DNA of 64,000 nucleotides, taken from positions 248,001-312,000 of the forward strand of contig JACKOD010000002.1 in assembly GCA_024234505.1 (NCBI GenBank), given 5' to 3'. Positions 27,004 to 35,758 of this stretch are shown in pieces. Each line of letters opens with the position of its first letter. The stretch's first letter is position 1. A program made the position numbers and the translations under genes. The notes under the pieces are model-generated. The model searched no databases and had not been told where the DNA came from. It saw nothing but the letters and a program-made list of their open reading frames with translations. This DNA is from Hahellaceae bacterium (GTDB lineage Bacteria > Pseudomonadota > Gammaproteobacteria > Pseudomonadales > Oleiphilaceae).

Positions 27004-27846
27004 ATGGATGAGTTCGATGACCGGTTGGAACGTCACGGTGGCTGGGGCAGTATGAAATCGGCGCTGGGTTCGTCACTCAGAAACCTGTTTATTAACCAGC
27101 GTGATCGCTACAGTGTGATTCATCGCACGGTCGACAGTCATGGCCCCATCCTGGTTATGGATTCTCGCGACAAACGCGTGATGACGTTTGATAGTGTGTA
27201 CGAACAGAGCTCTATGAGTTTGAGCGAACCTTTTCGCCTGACCCACGAATATACTCGAGTGATGGCCATGGTGTTGGCCTTTTGTGAGCCGGGGCATATC
27301 ACGTTACTGGGTTTAGGTGGCGGAAGTTTGCTTCGCAGTTTTTTCTGGCTGTTACCCGAGGTTAACGTGCATGCCATTGAGCTGCGAGAAAAGGTGATTG
27401 AAGTCGCTAAAAACTATTTTTCGCTGCCCGAATCGGAGCGGATTGTCATATCCCATAATGATGCCCGGCATTATTTGAAAGCATCGACGCCGCAATGTAC
27501 CGACCTGATTATGGCCGACATGTATCACGCTTCGGGTATGAATACGTTACAGACCCAGAAGCTGTTTGTTTCGGCCTGTCAGCGGATGCTGACGGATCGC
27601 GGCTGGCTAGTTATCAACTTTCATCGCATGCCTGATTTTGACAGTCGTTTTTTTCGCTGGTTGTGTGCTGGATTCTCCGATATCCGCGTGTGTACCACAA
27701 GTACAGGAAATACTATTTTATTTGCCGGAAAGCAGTCGCCCAATGCGAACGCGACTCAGCTCCATGAGCGAATCGTTGCGTTGGGCGAGCGTTTGCAGGA
27801 TCCTTTGACGCACTATTTTAAACGTATGATTCAGATATCACTCTGA
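27004..27846 (+). CDS. Spermidine-synthase-like methyltransferase-fold protein
   Basis: A 280-residue protein with the class I methyltransferase fold of the spermidine synthase family. The nucleotide-binding loop is LLGLGGGSLL, with the acidic VHAIELREKVIEVAKNYF and ISHNDARHYLK. The SpeE gate-keeping aspartate block is replaced by MADMYHASGMNTL, and the N-terminal beta domain is short. True aminopropyl transfer is therefore uncertain, and it may belong to the large uncharacterised SpeE-like group. It starts two bases after the stop of the 76-residue protein and converges on the atu cluster with a 13-base gap. Confidence 0.8.
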   Translation: MDEFDDRLERHGGWGSMKSALGSSLRNLFINQRDRYSVIHRTVDSHGPILVMDSRDKRVMTFDSVYEQSSMSLSEPFRLTHEYTRVMAMVLAFCEPGHITLLGLGGGSLLRSFFWLLPEVNVHAIELREKVIEVAKNYFSLPESERIVISHNDARHYLKASTPQCTDLIMADMYHASGMNTLQTQKLFVSACQRMLTDRGWLVINFHRMPDFDSRFFRWLCAGFSDIRVCTTSTGNTILFAGKQSPNANATQLHERIVALGERLQDPLTHYFKRMIQISL

Positions 27847-27859
27847 CGCTGTTCCGGCG

Positions 27860-28699
27860 TTATCCGTCCAGAAACAAATCCGTCATCAATTTGTCTGTCG
27901 ACCCGGCAAGATAGCGATAGGGTTCAAAATCAGTGATGCCTGCCTGTGCCAGCAACGCTTCGTCGATCAACCACTGGCCGGTAATTTCAGTAGGCGATTT
28001 ACTGAGTAACGTATAGGCCGCATCGGCCATGATGGCGGGGGTTCGGCCTTTGGCCATTACGGCAGCACCGCCGCCTTCATGCTCAATCGCGGCCGTTGAG
28101 ATGATCGTCTTGGGCCAGAGTGTATTCACGGCAATTTTGTAGCGACGAAACTCCTGCGCCATACCCAACGTGAGCATAGACATACCGTATTTTGTGATGG
28201 TATAGGGCGCATACTGGGCAAACCATTTGGGATCCATGTTGACCGGTGGTGCCAAACTCAGAATGTGTGCGTGATCAGATTTCTTAAGCCAGGGGAGTGC
28301 GGCCTTGGCGGTGGCCAGCACCGCACGGGTGTTGATCTGGTGCATCAGATCAAAGCGTTTGAGCGCCAGATGCTCCGCGCCCATGAGCTTGATTGCGCCT
28401 GCATTATTAATAACGATGTCGATTCCGCCAAATGTATCGGCGGCTTTGGCCATGAGTGCTTCGACCTGGGAGTCATCACGAACATCAAATTGGACCGGAA
28501 GTGCTTTGCCTCCCGCCGCTTCGACCTCTTCTGCGACCGAATAAATCGTTCCCGGAAGTTTGGGATGAGGTTCGGCTGATTTCGCGGCGATGACAATATT
28601 GGCGCCTTCCCTTGCACAGCGCAGTGCGATTTCGCGGCCAATGCCACGGCTGGCGCCGGTGATGATGATGGTTCTGTTGCTGAGATTGGTGTTTGTCAT
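27860..28699 (-). CDS. atuG: Short-chain dehydrogenase, atuG position
   Basis: A 279-residue SDR of the HSDL2-like group: TGASRGIGREIALRCAREGA, NNAGAIKL and YTITKYGM (YxxxK). It is the last gene of the cluster, matching by order the atuG dehydrogenase of the P. aeruginosa atu operon. The symbol rests on position rather than on a diagnostic motif. Its likely role is oxidation or reduction of a hydroxyacyl- or terpenoid intermediate. A REP-type palindrome pair separates it from atuF and may reduce its expression. Confidence 0.75.
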   Translation of the reverse strand: MTNTNLSNRTIIITGASRGIGREIALRCAREGANIVIAAKSAEPHPKLPGTIYSVAEEVEAAGGKALPVQFDVRDDSQVEALMAKAADTFGGIDIVINNAGAIKLMGAEHLALKRFDLMHQINTRAVLATAKAALPWLKKSDHAHILSLAPPVNMDPKWFAQYAPYTITKYGMSMLTLGMAQEFRRYKIAVNTLWPKTIISTAAIEHEGGGAAVMAKGRTPAIMADAAYTLLSKSPTEITGQWLIDEALLAQAGITDFEPYRYLAGSTDKLMTDLFLDG

Positions 28700-28723
28700 A
28701 ACGAATTCCGTCTATTTGCGTTT

Positions 28724-28850
28724 ACCCTCTCCCCAACCCCTCTCCCACAAGTGGGAGAGGGGCTACCCCGTTGCTGTACCTAGGTCATGGGGGCGGGGAT
28801 TAGTTGAGTACATTCCCTCTCCCCTCGGGGAGAGGGTCAGGGAGAGGGGG
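28724..28850. repeat. Inverted pair of REP-like palindromes between atuF and atuG
   Basis: The left element has a perfect 12-bp hairpin (CCCCTCTCCCAC at 28737-28748 with its complement at 28751-28762) after CCCTCTCCCCAA. The right element has a 10-bp hairpin (CCCTCTCCCC at 28815-28824 with 28827-28836) followed by TCAGGGAGAGGGGG. The two face each other, as in REPIN-type doublets. The same family recurs at 35722-35758 and 36181-36217. Confidence 0.8.
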
Positions 28851-30827
28851 CTAACTTACCACTACCAAAGGCTGGCGAATCTTCACTTGCTGGCCTTTAC
28901 TAATATGTACTTCGGCTACCGTGCCGTCGCAGTCGGCCTTCAGTTGGTGCTCCATTTTCATGGCTTCCAGTATGATCAGCGTCTGGCCCTTTTTGACCGT
29001 ATCGCCGGGATTCACCAACACGTCAACAATGGCACCGTCCATACTGGCATTGAGCTGGCCTGAGCCCCCCGCATCGGTACGCTTGGCGGCCTCGAGAGTC
29101 AGATCGTTGAATTGCAGACACTGTCCCTGGTCATGCAGAAATACCTGTTCGTGTCGGACGAGATATTGAGCGCGCTGTAGCACGCCATTCCGGCGAATAA
29201 GCAGTGTACCTCGCTGGATTCCCTGCGAGGCTTCCAAATTGTCCGGCTGTACTGATACCTGCTCGAAAAGAATCGTCTCCTCTGCAAAACTAACGATGAA
29301 TTGTCCTTCGGATGCTGTCAGCGCGAGTTCCATCAGTGATTCGCCACAACGCAATTCGTAGGGCCAGGGGGTCGGGTGGGCTACCCGCCAGCCTGAACCA
29401 TGGCGTGCGTTTTGGCAAAGATGACGAGCCAGTGCCGCCAGTGCCCACTGTCGTGTCGTGGGAACATGGGGCAGTAGTGAATCATCCTTGGCAAAGGGGC
29501 CTTGGATAAAGGCGGTGGTGGCCTTGCCTGCAATGAATTCGGGATGACAGACCAGATTACGCAGAAAACGACTGTTGACGGTCAAGCCAAATAACTGGCT
29601 GTCTTCCAGTGTTCGTACCAGCCGGCGACGGGCTTCTTCCCGGTCTTGGCCGTAGGCAATGATTTTAGCCAGCATCGGATCGTAATGAGGCGAAATCTGC
29701 TGACCACTGCGAATGCCGCTGTCGATTCGGATACCGACGCCCTCGGCGGGTTGCCAGTGCAGAATCTCGCCGGTTTGAGGGAGAAAGTTTTGCGCGGGGT
29801 CTTCAGCGTAAAAACGCACCTCGATGGCATGACCCGTTAGCGTGACCTGAGCCTGAGTCAGCGGCAATGGTTGTCCTGAAGCGACACGGAGCTGCCACGC
29901 AACCAGATCGGTGCCCGTGATCAGTTCGGTGACCGGATGTTCAACCTGTAAACGGGTGTTCATTTCCAGAAAATAGAAATGCCGGTTCTCATCTACCAGA
30001 AATTCCACGGTACCGGCTCCCACATAGTGGCAGGATTTTGCAGCCTGTACGGCGGCCTCTCCCATGCGCTGACGTAATGCGTCATCGACAAAAGGTGAGG
30101 GAGCTTCTTCTACCACTTTTTGATGGCGACGTTGAATGGAACAATCGCGCTCACCCAGATAAACACAATTCCCCTGTTGATCTGCAAAGACCTGAATTTC
30201 GATATGGCGCGGGTTAATGATGGCTTTTTCCAGAATCAGTTCACCACTGCCGAACGCATGGGTGGCTTCCGAGCGTGCGGTGCGGATACTGGCGAGCAGG
30301 CTGTTTTCATCCTGCACCAGTCGCATGCCGCGGCCACCGCCCCCTGCGGAGGCTTTAATCATAACGGGCAAACCAATCTTCATGGCTTCCGAACACAGGG
30401 TGTCGTCACTTTGATCCGCGCCTTCGTAGCCCGGAATGCAAGGAACATCGGCTTCCAGCATGGCAATTTTGGATAGACGCTTGCTTCCCATCAGCCGAAT
30501 GGCCTCTACCGGGGGGCCGATAAAGGTAAGGCCCTGTTCGGCACAGGCTTGTGCGAACGCGGCATTTTCCGAAAGAAAACCATAGCCGGGGTGAATCGCA
30601 TCAGCCCCACTTTGCTGTGCGGCCTGCAGCAGCTTGTCCATACACAAGTAGGATTGACCGACCGGGGAGGGGCCCAGATGCACGGCCTCATCGGCCAAAA
30701 GTACATGGGGGGCACTGGCATCGGCGTCGCTGAAGACCGCTACGGTGCGATAGCCGAGTGCTTGTGCTGTCTTGATGACCCGAACAGCGATTTCGCCCCG
30801 ATTGGCGACAAGAATTTTGCTAAACAT
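28851..30827 (-). CDS. atuF: Geranyl-CoA carboxylase, biotin-containing subunit
   Basis: A 658-residue biotin-dependent carboxylase alpha subunit. The biotin carboxylase domain spans about residues 1-445 (GYGFLSENAAFAQACAEQG, the ATP loop KASAGGGGRGMRLV, FLEMNTRLQVEHPVTE). The C-terminal biotin carrier domain carries the lysine in EAMKMEHQL (Lys624). With AtuC it would carboxylate geranyl-CoA to isohexenylglutaconyl-CoA. Paralogues in leucine (LiuD) and propionyl-CoA pathways look similar, so identity rests on the surrounding atuA/C/D/E genes. AGGA precedes the ATG. Confidence 0.88.
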   Translation of the reverse strand: MFSKILVANRGEIAVRVIKTAQALGYRTVAVFSDADASAPHVLLADEAVHLGPSPVGQSYLCMDKLLQAAQQSGADAIHPGYGFLSENAAFAQACAEQGLTFIGPPVEAIRLMGSKRLSKIAMLEADVPCIPGYEGADQSDDTLCSEAMKIGLPVMIKASAGGGGRGMRLVQDENSLLASIRTARSEATHAFGSGELILEKAIINPRHIEIQVFADQQGNCVYLGERDCSIQRRHQKVVEEAPSPFVDDALRQRMGEAAVQAAKSCHYVGAGTVEFLVDENRHFYFLEMNTRLQVEHPVTELITGTDLVAWQLRVASGQPLPLTQAQVTLTGHAIEVRFYAEDPAQNFLPQTGEILHWQPAEGVGIRIDSGIRSGQQISPHYDPMLAKIIAYGQDREEARRRLVRTLEDSQLFGLTVNSRFLRNLVCHPEFIAGKATTAFIQGPFAKDDSLLPHVPTTRQWALAALARHLCQNARHGSGWRVAHPTPWPYELRCGESLMELALTASEGQFIVSFAEETILFEQVSVQPDNLEASQGIQRGTLLIRRNGVLQRAQYLVRHEQVFLHDQGQCLQFNDLTLEAAKRTDAGGSGQLNASMDGAIVDVLVNPGDTVKKGQTLIILEAMKMEHQLKADCDGTVAEVHISKGQQVKIRQPLVVVS

Positions 30828-30898
30828 AAGCGTTTTCCTGAGTTGATCTTTTTGTTTGGGTCATGGTGTACCCGGTACTACCGCGCTTTTGGAGGCTG

Positions 30899-31714
30899 CT
30901 AATCCTGGGCCCAGCCGGGAAGTCGTTTTTGTATAAAGGCCATCGCGCCCTCCTGGCCTTCGGCACTGCGAATGGCCGCGCTGAAGTTTTTTGCCGCATC
31001 GTCCAGCAGACTTTCCAGTGGTTGTTGGCCAACATTGAGCAGCAATTGCTTGGTGGTACGATTCGCCCTGGGGGCACAGCGTTTGATTTGTTGCAATACC
31101 TCGTCCAGCTGGCTATTGAGCACATGACTGTCTTCGCAGAGCGTATGGGCGATGCCCAGCCGCACGGCTTCCGTACCATCGAACCGGGCGCCCAGCAGTG
31201 CCAGACGCCGGGCCTGGGTGAGGCCGATGCGTTGGACAACAAAAGGTGCAATTTGCGCAGGTGTAATGCCTAATCCGGTTTCCGGCAGTCCGAACTTGGC
31301 GCTGGCCAGCGTGAGCGCAACATCCGATACGCAGGCCAAACCAAAGCCGCCTCCCAGTACCGCGCCTTCCAGCACCGCGATGACCACCTGCGGGGCCGAG
31401 TTCACTTGTGTGATGAGGCGCCCGAAAGCCCGGTTGAGTTCAAAGAACGGATCTTCGCCGACATCGCCTTGCGTGGCATGGGCGCGGGCATTGGCCATAT
31501 CCTTGATATCGCCTCCGGCACAGAATGTGTGCTCGGCGCCGCGCAGGACAACGGCACGGACCTCCGGCTCGTCCTTAATAGCATCGAAAACAGCCATCAA
31601 TTCCTGAACCATATGCAGGCTCATGGCATTTTTAACCTGAGGCCGATTCAGTGTGATATGCAATACGAAACCGGCGGGTTCCAGTAAAAGGGTGTCGGTC
31701 GCAGGCAGTGTCAT
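30899..31714 (-). CDS. atuE: Enoyl-CoA hydratase family, isohexenylglutaconyl-CoA hydratase
   Basis: A 271-residue crotonase-fold enzyme. It shows the oxyanion-hole segment HTFCAGGDIKDMA and a second conserved block GGGFGLACVSDVALT, and ends with the usual helical trimerisation part. In the atu pathway it adds water to isohexenylglutaconyl-CoA, the step before the lyase. It lies between atuD and atuF, the known order. AAGGA is seven bases before the ATG. Confidence 0.85.
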   Translation of the reverse strand: MTLPATDTLLLEPAGFVLHITLNRPQVKNAMSLHMVQELMAVFDAIKDEPEVRAVVLRGAEHTFCAGGDIKDMANARAHATQGDVGEDPFFELNRAFGRLITQVNSAPQVVIAVLEGAVLGGGFGLACVSDVALTLASAKFGLPETGLGITPAQIAPFVVQRIGLTQARRLALLGARFDGTEAVRLGIAHTLCEDSHVLNSQLDEVLQQIKRCAPRANRTTKQLLLNVGQQPLESLLDDAAKNFSAAIRSAEGQEGAMAFIQKRLPGWAQD

Positions 31715-31769
31715 AGTGAATTCCTTATTTCCGGGCCGTCCGGCCAGTTCAATGTCGATTGGCTAAAGC

Positions 31770-32930
31770 TCAGGATTTCTTCTTACCGGGCAATGTACCC
31801 ATTAATTTGCAGATAATACCCAGCATGATTTCATCTGCGCCGCCACCAATAGAAACCAGTCGCACGTCGCGATAAGCTCGCGCCACCGGGTTTTCCCACA
31901 TGTAGCCCATACCGCCCCAATATTGCAGACAGCTATCCGTGACCTCGCGCCCCAAACGTCCGGCCTTCAGCTTGGCCATGGATGCCAGATTGGTCACGTC
32001 TTTACCGGCGACATAATGCTCGCAAGCCTGATAGGTGAGGGCGCGTAATGCTTCAATTTCGGTTTGCAGTTCGGCCATTCGAAAATGAATCACCTGATTA
32101 TTAATCAGTGGCTGGCCAAAAGTTTCCCGCTCACGGCAGTAGGCAATGGTTTTCTGTACGCAACCCTCCAGTGCTTTCAGGGTATTCGCTGCGCCGAACA
32201 GTCTCTCTTCCTGAAACTGCATCATTTGCATCATAAAACCCATGCCTTCGGCGCCGATACGATAGCGTTGGGGTACGCGTACGTTGTCGAAAAACACCTG
32301 TGCGGTTTCCGATGAACGCATCCCCAATTTGTCGAGTTTGGTAGCGAGGCTGATCCCCGGCGTGTTCATGGGAACCACAATCAGTGATTTGTTAATGTGT
32401 ACTTTATCGTCGGAAGTGTTCGCCAGCAGGCAGATGAAGTCGGCGTTGGGGGCGTTGGTAATCCACATTTTGGTACCGTTGATGACGTAGTCGTCGCCGT
32501 CTTTACGTGCCGAGGTTTTAAGGCCGGCGACATCGGAACCAGCGCCGGGTTCACTTACCCCGATACAGCCCACCCTGTCGCCCGCGATAGCAGGGCGAAG
32601 GAAGGTTTCGCGCAATTCGTCCGATCCGAAGCGAGCCAGCGCCGGGGTGCACATATCGGTTTGTACGCCAATGGCCAGCGGCACACCGCCACAGCCAGCC
32701 GCACCAAACTCTTCGGCGGCCACCAGGCTATAGCTGTAATCCAAGCCCATACCGCCGAATTTTTCCGGTTTACTGATGCCCAGTAAGCCCAGATTGCCCA
32801 GCTTCTTAAAGAGTGCCTTGATGGGAAAAGCTCCGGCTTTTTCCCATTCGTCGACAAATGGATTAATTTCGTTTTGAACGAAGTTTTTGACGGTACGGCG
32901 GATTTCGTTGTGTTCCTGGGTAAAGATCAT
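31770..32930 (-). CDS. atuD: Acyl-CoA dehydrogenase, citronellyl-CoA dehydrogenase
   Basis: A 386-residue flavoprotein of the acyl-CoA dehydrogenase family: ACAD N-terminal helices, GCIGVSEPGAGSDVAGL, NGTKMWITNA and C-terminal QYWGGMGYMWENPVARAYRD. The family passes electrons to electron-transfer flavoprotein. In the atu route it oxidises citronellyl-CoA to geranyl-CoA. The gene has a good GAGG site. A composite repeat of another REP family fills the spacer towards atuC. Confidence 0.87.
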   Translation of the reverse strand: MIFTQEHNEIRRTVKNFVQNEINPFVDEWEKAGAFPIKALFKKLGNLGLLGISKPEKFGGMGLDYSYSLVAAEEFGAAGCGGVPLAIGVQTDMCTPALARFGSDELRETFLRPAIAGDRVGCIGVSEPGAGSDVAGLKTSARKDGDDYVINGTKMWITNAPNADFICLLANTSDDKVHINKSLIVVPMNTPGISLATKLDKLGMRSSETAQVFFDNVRVPQRYRIGAEGMGFMMQMMQFQEERLFGAANTLKALEGCVQKTIAYCRERETFGQPLINNQVIHFRMAELQTEIEALRALTYQACEHYVAGKDVTNLASMAKLKAGRLGREVTDSCLQYWGGMGYMWENPVARAYRDVRLVSIGGGADEIMLGIICKLMGTLPGKKKS

Positions 32931-32998
32931 GGATTTGCCTCGTATTTTTTATCTGATAATTCCGCAAAGTTTTATCGAATTCCTGGGTTCCCGGTGTC

Positions 32999-33156
32999 CC
33001 GTAGGGGCGCACCTGCGTGTGCGCCCTTGCACTTGCACCTGCGTGTGCGCCCTTGCACTTGCACCTGCGTGCGCCCTGTTCGCCATGCCCCGATGCCTGT
33101 GCCGGTATCAGGGCAGACACGTAGGTCAGGGCAGACACACAGGTCTGCCCCTACGG
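32999..33156. repeat. Composite REP-like element with 26-bp tandem repeat between atuC and atuD
   Basis: The outer ends CCGTAGGGGC (32999-33008) and GCCCCTACGG (33147-33156) are inverted copies. The left palindrome (GGGCGCAC with GTGCGCCC) runs into a 26-bp tandem repeat starting GCACCTGCGTGTGCGCCC: copies at 33009-33034 and 33035-33060, partial copy 33061-33076. The right side holds a duplicated 18-bp block starting GGGCAGACAC and a GGGCAGAC/GTCTGCCC hairpin (33129-33136 with 33143-33150). The family differs from the CCCTCTCCC elements. Confidence 0.82.
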
Positions 33157-33174
33157 TCGTTGTGTTGTATCGTT

Positions 33175-34791
33175 TTAAAATCTGGCAGCGCCGAAACTGA
33201 TTCGCCGCAATGGACGTCGTGCTGCTTCTTCGCAGACATCCAGTAAAAACGCCAGAATGGTACGGGTGTCGCGCGGGTCGATCAGTCCGTCATCCCACAG
33301 GCGTGCCGTACCGAATAGGGCAGTAGAGCCTGCGTCCAATTTGTCGGCAGTGGCTTTTTCGATCATATCGAGCAGTTTCGGATCGGCGGTTTTGCCCTGG
33401 CGCGCATGTTGTTCTTCGGTGACGATACGCAAGACCTTGCCGGCCTGGGCACCGCCCATGACGGCCGTACGGCTGTTGGGCCAGGCGAAGATAAAACGTG
33501 GGTCCAGACCGCGTCCGCACATGGCGTAATTGCCCGCGCCGTAAGAACCGCCCACAACGATGGTCAGCTTGGGCACGGTGGCATTGGCAACGGCCTGAAT
33601 CATTTTTGATCCGTGCTTAATGATGCCGTTTTGTTCTGCGTCGGTCCCCACCATAAAGCCGGTCGTGTTGTGGAAAAACAGTAAGGCCGTATTGGACTGT
33701 TCGCAAAGCTGAATGAACTGGGAGGCTTTCGCTGCGCCCTTCGGTGTAATGGGGCCATTGTTACCGATGATGCCGCAGGCATGTCCTTCAATATGAATAA
33801 AGCCACAAACCGTCTGGCTGTCGAAGGCGGGTTTAAAATCCAGAAACTCGGAGCCATCGGCGATACGTGCAATGATCTCGCGTACGTCGTAGGGTTCCTT
33901 GGCATTAGCGGGCACAACGCCGATCAGTTCGTCCGGGGAGTAGAGCGGCTCCTGCCATTGACGCGGGGCCGCTACCGGCAATTGCTGTTGCCAGGGCAAG
34001 GTTTGCATGACTTCCCGCGCCAGACGAATACCATCGGCGTCATCTTCGGCAAAGAACTCGGCGGTGCCGGCTATTTCGGCGTGCATGGCTGCACCACCCA
34101 AGTCTTCATCGGTCGCGATTTCTCCCGTTGCGGCTTTTAGTAACGGAGGGCCAGCGAGGAACATTTTGCTTTTCTCGCGGACCACGACCACATAGTCGGA
34201 CAATCCGGGCTGATATGCCCCTCCAGCCGTTGCATTACCGTGCACCACGGTAATCTGGGGTAAGCCCATGGCCGACAGTCTGGCTTGCATGGCGAAGGCT
34301 CGGGCACCTTGTACAAAAATATCGGTGGCGTAATTGAGGTTGGCGCCGCCACTTTCGGCTAGCGTTACGATGGGTAATTTGTTTTCCTTCGCGATTTCCT
34401 GCAAACGCAGGGTTTTATCCAGACCGGCCGGAGAGATAGTGCCTCCTTTGATGGCACTGTTGCTGGCAACGACCAGACAGCGAATTCCTGCGATATAACC
34501 AATCCCGGCGATTACGCCGCCGCCAGCCATGGAGCCGTCTTTGTCGTCGTGCATTTTGTAGCCCGCCAGCGAGCAAAGCTCCAAATAGGGACGACCACGA
34601 TCCAGCAAGAGGTGTAAGCGTTCGCGAGGCAGTAATTTACCTCGTTTATGAAACTTCTCTTTGGCCTCGTTGGCTTTGGTGATGACTTTGGCTTCGATGT
34701 CGCGAAAGGCCTCAATAAAGCCCTGCATATGGGCGGCATTGGCCTTAAAGCTGTCTGAGTCCGGATGGAGTTGTGATTCAAGTTTCGCCAT
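33175..34791 (-). CDS. atuC: Geranyl-CoA carboxylase, carboxyltransferase subunit
   Basis: A 538-residue carboxyltransferase beta subunit of the methylcrotonyl/geranyl-CoA carboxylase family. It has the two crotonase-like halves, with ESGGANLNYATDIF, GNATAGGAYQPGLSDY, FLAGPPLLKAATGE and VGGSYGAGNYAMCGRG. Methylcrotonyl-CoA carboxylases have bulkier residues in the segment aligned to GARAFAMQARLSAMG; whether that marks geranyl specificity needs alignment. Its ATG lies just after the stop of the upstream SDR, with GAGG close by, so the two are coupled. Confidence 0.87.
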   Translation of the reverse strand: MAKLESQLHPDSDSFKANAAHMQGFIEAFRDIEAKVITKANEAKEKFHKRGKLLPRERLHLLLDRGRPYLELCSLAGYKMHDDKDGSMAGGGVIAGIGYIAGIRCLVVASNSAIKGGTISPAGLDKTLRLQEIAKENKLPIVTLAESGGANLNYATDIFVQGARAFAMQARLSAMGLPQITVVHGNATAGGAYQPGLSDYVVVVREKSKMFLAGPPLLKAATGEIATDEDLGGAAMHAEIAGTAEFFAEDDADGIRLAREVMQTLPWQQQLPVAAPRQWQEPLYSPDELIGVVPANAKEPYDVREIIARIADGSEFLDFKPAFDSQTVCGFIHIEGHACGIIGNNGPITPKGAAKASQFIQLCEQSNTALLFFHNTTGFMVGTDAEQNGIIKHGSKMIQAVANATVPKLTIVVGGSYGAGNYAMCGRGLDPRFIFAWPNSRTAVMGGAQAGKVLRIVTEEQHARQGKTADPKLLDMIEKATADKLDAGSTALFGTARLWDDGLIDPRDTRTILAFLLDVCEEAARRPLRRISFGAARF

Positions 34792-34793
34792 GA

Positions 34794-35666
34794 TTAAGCC
34801 TCATCATCCAGCACTTTCGGGGTGGTGGCCCGATGAAATCCGTGCCAGGGTTGCGAATTTTTTGCCTTGGGCAACGGCCAGACACGCCCCCCCAGTGAGG
34901 CGGCACCGTCCACCCGCAAGGTGGCACCACTGACAAAATTGGCCCCCTCGCTAAGTAAAAAGCAGATCGCTGCGCTGGTTTCGGATTCGGTTCCCATACG
35001 TTTGAGGGGGACGGCATCTTTCATGGAGCGAATCATGGGCTTCATTGAGGGGGGATACTGATCCATCCCGCTGGATGCTATCCAGCCAGGGGCGACCGCA
35101 TTTACCCGCACACCGCTGGCTCCCCATTCAATGGCGGCGGTTTGCGTAAAGTTCACCATGCCGGCTCTGGCCGCTCCCGAGTGGCCCATCCCCGGCATGC
35201 CACCCCACATATCGGCCACAATGTTCACAATGCTGCCGCCATGCTTGCTCATGCTCTGCAGATACACCTCGCGGGCCATCAGAAAGCCGCCGGACAGGTT
35301 GGTATTCACCACCGCTTCCCAGCCTTTTTTGCTGATTGAAGAGAGCGGGCCGGGAAACTGGCCGCCTGCATTGTTGACCAGACCGTGGATGATACCGCGT
35401 TTGGCAACAATGTCTTTCACCAGCTCTTTTACGCCGTCTTCGTCACGAATGTCGCAGGCGTAAATGTCGGCTTCGAAGCCGTCTTCACGCAGTTCGCCCT
35501 GAACCTTTTCGAGTTTTTCCTGCTTGCGGCCGATCAGTACCACATGGGCGCCAAGGCTGGCCAGCTCATGGGCCGTGCAACGGCCAATACCACTGCCGCC
35601 GCCTGTGACGATGATGGTTTTGCCTTGAAACAGCTGGTCTTTAAAAACACTGTTGTAGGAGTTCAT
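34794..35666 (-). CDS. atuB: Short-chain dehydrogenase, atuB position
   Basis: A 290-residue SDR resembling the peroxisomal trans-2-enoyl-CoA reductase type: TGGGSGIGRCTAHELASLGA, NNAGGQFPGPLSSIS, and VAPGWIASSG. The active-site tyrosine position is unusual: the region that should hold YxxxK reads SGAARAGMVNF, so the usual catalytic Tyr-Lys pair is not obvious. It occupies the position of atuB between atuA and atuC; the symbol is by order only. An unusual C-terminal extension of about 30 residues (PKAKNSQPWHGFHRATTPKV) is present. Confidence 0.75.
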   Translation of the reverse strand: MNSYNSVFKDQLFQGKTIIVTGGGSGIGRCTAHELASLGAHVVLIGRKQEKLEKVQGELREDGFEADIYACDIRDEDGVKELVKDIVAKRGIIHGLVNNAGGQFPGPLSSISKKGWEAVVNTNLSGGFLMAREVYLQSMSKHGGSIVNIVADMWGGMPGMGHSGAARAGMVNFTQTAAIEWGASGVRVNAVAPGWIASSGMDQYPPSMKPMIRSMKDAVPLKRMGTESETSAAICFLLSEGANFVSGATLRVDGAASLGGRVWPLPKAKNSQPWHGFHRATTPKVLDDEA

Positions 35667-35721
35667 GGGGTGTTCGTCCTTTTTGGTATTCGTTTACTTT
35701 CGATTGTGTTCTTTAACCTTT

Positions 35722-35758
35722 GCCCCCTCTCCCTGGCCCTCTCCCCGAGGGGAGAGGG
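35722..35758. repeat. REP-like palindrome, left flank of the tandem array
   Basis: CCCCCTCTCCCTGG is followed by a perfect 10-bp hairpin, CCCTCTCCCC at 35737-35746 with GGGGAGAGGG at 35749-35758. Its last bases run without a break into the first unit of the 47-bp array. Confidence 0.82.

Noticed and set aside
28851..34791. Leucine/isovalerate (liu) operon
   Set aside because: The DUF1446 gene, the two dehydrogenases, the divergent TetR gene and the gene order fit atu; no MerR-type liuR or lyase gene is present.
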